DNA of 8,640 bases from CAZPMO01 sp964587515 (GTDB taxonomy: Bacteria; Pseudomonadota; Alphaproteobacteria; MPNO01). This document shows positions 6,353-8,640 of this stretch, piece after piece; the first letter of the stretch is position 1, and every line of letters begins with the position of its first letter. A program made the position numbers and the translations under genes. The notes under the pieces are model-generated. The model did no database searches, was not told where the DNA came from, and saw only the letters and a program-made list of their open reading frames with translations. The stretch spans positions 1 to 8,640 of the forward strand of contig CAZPMO010000197.1 of NCBI GenBank assembly GCA_964587515.1. Reading direction: 5' to 3'.

Positions 6353-7474
6353 CTATCCCCCGTTCACCGCTTGGCGCAGGCCGAGGCGCTCAAGGCGCGG
6401 CAGCACCTCCTGGATGAAAAATGGCATGGTCTCCATATAGTTGACCATCGCGATGGTTGCGCCCGAGACGCCGAGCGCGCTGATCCGCGAATATTCCTGG
6501 GCCACTTCGTCGGGCGTGCCGATGATGGGATAGGAGCCGTGCCCGCCCGCGAACCGGGTGCGAAATTGTCCGATCACTTCGGGCGGATAGGACTGGGCGT
6601 GGAGGCCCTGCAATTCCATCAGGCGGTCGACCCCTTCCTCGTCGGCGTTCTCGATCGCGTAATAATGGTGATATTCCACGGCTTCCTTGTGGGTCGGGCG
6701 GCAGACCACATGGGTCGAAGTATAGACATCCACGCCGCGATCATACTTGTCGGCCAGCGCGTGGAGGGCGGCAATGGCCGCGCCGGTGCGGTCGAAATCG
6801 ATCAGGGCGGTGAACAGCACGTCGCAATTGCGGGCCGCGAAATGTTGCCCCGCCTCCGATGAGCCCGCGTTCATCAGCACCGGTCGCCGTCCGGCAACCG
6901 GTTTGGGCGCGCCGCGTACTCCTTGGAGTCGGAAATAGCGTCCGTTGAAATCGAACGTCTCGGTTTCTTCCCACAGTCGGCGGACCACATCCCACCATTC
7001 CTGTCCGTAATCATATCTTTCGTCATGTTCTCGCTGTTCGACGCCGAACATTTCGAATTCGTCCTGGTTCCAGCCGCAGACGATGTTGAGACCGAACCGG
7101 CCGCCGCCGATGTGATCGACGGTAACCATCTGCTTCGCGGCCAGGATCGGGTGGATCACCGGCGCCAGCACCGTGCCGAAGACGTTGATGTTGCTGGTGT
7201 GGGCCAGCAGGCCGCAGGCCCAGGTGATGGTCTCCAGCGCCGCGCCCTGGAAATCTGTCTCACCCCCATATCCCCGCCAGCGCGCGATCGGCAGCAGAAA
7301 CTCGATCCCCGCCGCATCGGCCATCCGGGCGAGGGCGAGATTGCTGTCCCAGCTCGCGTCCCAGCGTTCGGGAACATTGGTGACCGCCGTGCCCGACGAA
7401 CAGTTGGCCGCGAAGATGCCCAGCTTTAGCCGGTTGGCGTTGTACATCGCGGCGTTGCGCTGGGCGTCGTTCAT
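6353..7474 (-). CDS. LLM class flavin-dependent monooxygenase, RutA/SfnG/DszA-like
   Basis: This 373-residue protein belongs to the bacterial luciferase-like superfamily: TIM-barrel oxygenases that use reduced flavin and oxygen, usually FMNH2 from a partner reductase. Typical blocks are FLLPIARWRGYGGETDF (59-75), ALETITWACGLLAHTSNI (79-96), TVDHIGGGRFGLNIVCGWNQDEFEMFG (118-144), RYDYGQEWWDVVRRLW (153-168) and RPVLMNAGSSEAGQHFAARNCDVLF (197-221). These resemble the pyrimidine oxygenase RutA and dimethylsulfone/dibenzothiophene-sulfone monooxygenases more than alkanal luciferase. The substrate is unknown, and no flavin reductase gene is visible here. The frame stays open upstream to 7567, but GGGAGG five bases before ATG 7474 fixes the start, and the extra 31 residues look non-homologous. 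It heads a two-gene unit with the TfoX-like gene and is divergent from another LLM gene. Confidence 0.92.
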   Translation of the reverse strand: MNDAQRNAAMYNANRLKLGIFAANCSSGTAVTNVPERWDASWDSNLALARMADAAGIEFLLPIARWRGYGGETDFQGAALETITWACGLLAHTSNINVFGTVLAPVIHPILAAKQMVTVDHIGGGRFGLNIVCGWNQDEFEMFGVEQREHDERYDYGQEWWDVVRRLWEETETFDFNGRYFRLQGVRGAPKPVAGRRPVLMNAGSSEAGQHFAARNCDVLFTALIDFDRTGAAIAALHALADKYDRGVDVYTSTHVVCRPTHKEAVEYHHYYAIENADEEGVDRLMELQGLHAQSYPPEVIGQFRTRFAGGHGSYPIIGTPDEVAQEYSRISALGVSGATIAMVNYMETMPFFIQEVLPRLERLGLRQAVNGG

Positions 7475-7479
7475 CGAAG

Positions 7480-7485
7480 CCTCCC
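7480..7485 (-). promoter_or_regulatory. Ribosome binding site of the RutA-like monooxygenase gene
   Basis: GGGAGG on the minus strand lies five bases before ATG 7474. It decides that start over an in-frame codon at 7567 inside the divergent intergenic region. Confidence 0.75.
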
Positions 7486-7501
7486 ATTTTCTTGTTGCGC
7501 C

Positions 7502-7531
7502 TTGATCGAAGCCTATCGGAATAAAGGTTAT
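7502..7531 (+). promoter_or_regulatory. Candidate sigma-70 promoter of the plus-strand LLM oxidoreductase gene
   Basis: TTGATC (7502-7507) and GGTTAT (7526-7531) are 18 bases apart. The -35 box matches the consensus at four positions, the -10 at three. The arrangement is nearly identical to the candidate promoter at 1133-1162 (same -35 hexamer, same spacing, GRTTAT -10). The -10 box falls inside a perfect palindrome. This is a pattern match only. Confidence 0.28.
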
Positions 7532-7533
7532 TC
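7519..7533. promoter_or_regulatory. Perfect palindrome, candidate operator between the divergent LLM genes
   Basis: GAATAA-AGG-TTATTC is a perfect inverted repeat with 6-base arms and a 3-base centre. It is AT-rich, in contrast to the surrounding sequence, and lies in the 107-base space between the two divergent LLM start codons. It overlaps the candidate -10 box of the plus-strand gene. Such a site suits a dimeric repressor that could control both genes. No regulator gene is present in the window. Confidence 0.4.
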
Positions 7534-7581
7534 GTCGCCGGTCGTGTTTGATATGTAGGGGCGCCAACAGGGAGAATCATA

Positions 7582-8592
7582 ATGCGCGTCAGCGCTGGAC
7601 TGCCGACCGGGATGGAGGGGCTTACCTATCCGATCCCGTTTTCCGACCCGGAAGCCGTAATCCGCATCGCCAAGCACGCCGAGACGCTCGGCTATCATTC
7701 GGTCTGGGGCAACGATCACATGACCACCCAGCGCTATGTGCGGGCCGAGTTCGAGACCCCGCCGCGTTTCTGGGAGCCGCTGGTGACCTATTCCTTTGTC
7801 GCGGCGGAGACCACGACGCTGCGTTTCGGCACCGGCATCCTGGTGCTGCCCATGCGCCGCGACATCGTGGTGGCGGCGAAACAGCTTGCGACGCTCGATC
7901 ATTTTTCGGGCGGCCGGCTCGAGATCGGCGTCGGGATCGGCGCCTATCGGGAGGAATTCGAGGCGTTGCAGCCCGATCAACCCTTGCCGCGCGGCAAGAT
8001 TCTCGACGAGGGCATCCCGGCGCTGAAGGCGCTGTTCGAGGAGCGTGTTGCCTCGTTCGAGGGCGAATATTTCCGCTATCGCGATGTCGAGCTTTATCCC
8101 AAGCCGAAACAGGACCATGTGCCGCTCTATATCGGCGGGAATAACGCGAATAATCTGCGGCGCACCGCGAAATGGGCCGATGGCTGGTTGCCGGCGGCCG
8201 TGCATGTGGATCGTATGCGCGACGATGTGCGCCTGCTCCGGGAACTCACCGAGGGCGAGGGCCGCGATCCGAAGTCCATAGAGGTCGCGCCGCAATATAT
8301 CGTCCATATAGGCAAGGACCGCGAGGCGGCGCTGGCCCGCTTCGGCGAGACCCAGATGTGCGCCCACCTGACGTCATTGCGCCAGTCGACCCTGAAGGAT
8401 CAGGGCGCGCTGGGCCACGAGGACATCAACCTGATCGGCACCGTGGACGATTGCGTCGACCGCGCCAACGAACTTCGCGAGGCCGGCGTTACACATCTGC
8501 TGGGGCTCTATTTCGCGGCCAACGACATCAACGAATTGCTCGATCAGATGCAGATCTTCGCCGAAGAGGTGGTGCCCCGGATCGATTCCTAG
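7582..8592 (+). CDS. LLM class oxidoreductase, probable F420-dependent type (TIGR03619-like)
   Basis: This 336-residue TIM-barrel protein of the luciferase-like superfamily probably binds coenzyme F420 or FMN. Characteristic blocks are GLPTGMEGLTYPIPFSDPEA (6-25), HAETLGYHSVWGNDHM (32-47), RFGTGILVLPMRRDIVVAAKQLATLDHFSGGRLEIGVGIG (81-120), the LYPKP..PLYIGG block (171-186) and RRTAKWADGWLPA (193-205). The N terminus and LATLDHFSGGRLEIGVGIG stretch match what I know of the Rv2161c-like F420 subfamily. Cofactor choice cannot be proven from sequence, because F420- and FMN-dependent members share the fold, and no F420 biosynthesis gene is in view. AGGGAGA six bases before ATG 7582 supports the start. 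The gene is divergent from the RutA-like monooxygenase gene and shares 107 bases of regulatory space with it. The substrate is unknown; oxidation or reduction of an aromatic or heterocyclic intermediate would fit the neighbourhood. Confidence 0.9.
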   Translation: MRVSAGLPTGMEGLTYPIPFSDPEAVIRIAKHAETLGYHSVWGNDHMTTQRYVRAEFETPPRFWEPLVTYSFVAAETTTLRFGTGILVLPMRRDIVVAAKQLATLDHFSGGRLEIGVGIGAYREEFEALQPDQPLPRGKILDEGIPALKALFEERVASFEGEYFRYRDVELYPKPKQDHVPLYIGGNNANNLRRTAKWADGWLPAAVHVDRMRDDVRLLRELTEGEGRDPKSIEVAPQYIVHIGKDREAALARFGETQMCAHLTSLRQSTLKDQGALGHEDINLIGTVDDCVDRANELREAGVTHLLGLYFAANDINELLDQMQIFAEEVVPRIDS

Positions 8593-8640
8593 AGCGTTTC
8601 ACGGTTTGACGGAAGCGTAGCCTGCGTTTTGGAAGTAATT
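8593..8640. repeat. Possible arm of a dispersed intergenic palindromic repeat; weak hairpin after the LLM gene
   Basis: Directly after the TAG stop, AGAGCGTTTCACGGTTTGAC (8593-8612 begins this stretch) looks like one arm of an intergenic palindrome I recall as frequent in sphingomonad and related alphaproteobacterial genomes. In this copy the expected mirror arm does not follow cleanly. As RNA, GCGTTTC (8594-8600) can pair with GAAGCGT (8612-8618) with two G-U pairs and an 11-base loop. A short T4 comes nine bases later, so it is at best a weak terminator. The window ends before the element can be bounded. Confidence 0.35.

Noticed and set aside
7475..7567. N-terminal extension of the RutA-like protein
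   Set aside because: The extra 31 residues read through the divergent promoter region; GGGAGG before ATG 7474 fixes the start.
7528..8367. 279-residue open frame on the minus strand
   Set aside because: Antisense to the well-supported F420-type LLM gene; the product is rich in Arg, His and Leu in the manner of shadow frames.

Overview
The window is GC-rich and densely packed with genes. Introns, RNA genes, CRISPR arrays and insertion sequences are not apparent. Codon use, strong GGAGG-type ribosome binding sites and the gene families present fit an alphaproteobacterium, most likely a sphingomonad. That placement is an inference from style and content, not from a marker gene.

Layout, left to right. 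(1) Minus strand, 1-1059: the last part of an operon for a molybdenum hydroxylase of the xanthine dehydrogenase/CO dehydrogenase type. It shows the FAD subunit (coxM-like) and then the 2Fe-2S subunit (coxS-like), which runs off the left edge; the large Mo subunit is expected further left. (2) Divergent from it, plus strand, 1203-2729: an ANL-superfamily acyl/aryl-CoA synthetase with intact core motifs. (3) Plus strand, 2806-3648: a DUF3891 protein. (4) Plus strand, 3704-4243: a small exported protein with a Tat-like signal peptide and no recognised family. (5) Minus strand, 4033-5937: an exported TPR protein that begins a CHAT protease-like domain but stops before its catalytic half. The 3' ends of (4) and (5) overlap tail to tail by 211 bases. 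(6) Minus strand, 7474 down to 6015: a RutA-like flavin-dependent monooxygenase followed closely by a TfoX N-terminal-domain protein. (7) Divergent, plus strand, 7582-8592: an LLM oxidoreductase of the F420-dependent type. The window ends in what looks like one arm of a dispersed intergenic palindrome.

Taken together, the molybdenum hydroxylase, the CoA ligase and two luciferase-like monooxygenases look like parts of a catabolic accessory locus for an aromatic, heterocyclic or organosulfur compound: hydroxylation, oxygenation or ring opening, then CoA activation. The substrate cannot be read from the sequence. The centre (3704-5937) does not belong to that theme. It looks like the scar of a deletion that removed the 3' ends of two convergent genes. 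No complete new system is visible. The most notable signals are this scar, a possible HD-like metal-ligand pattern in the DUF3891 protein, and a perfect palindrome over a candidate -10 box between the two LLM genes.
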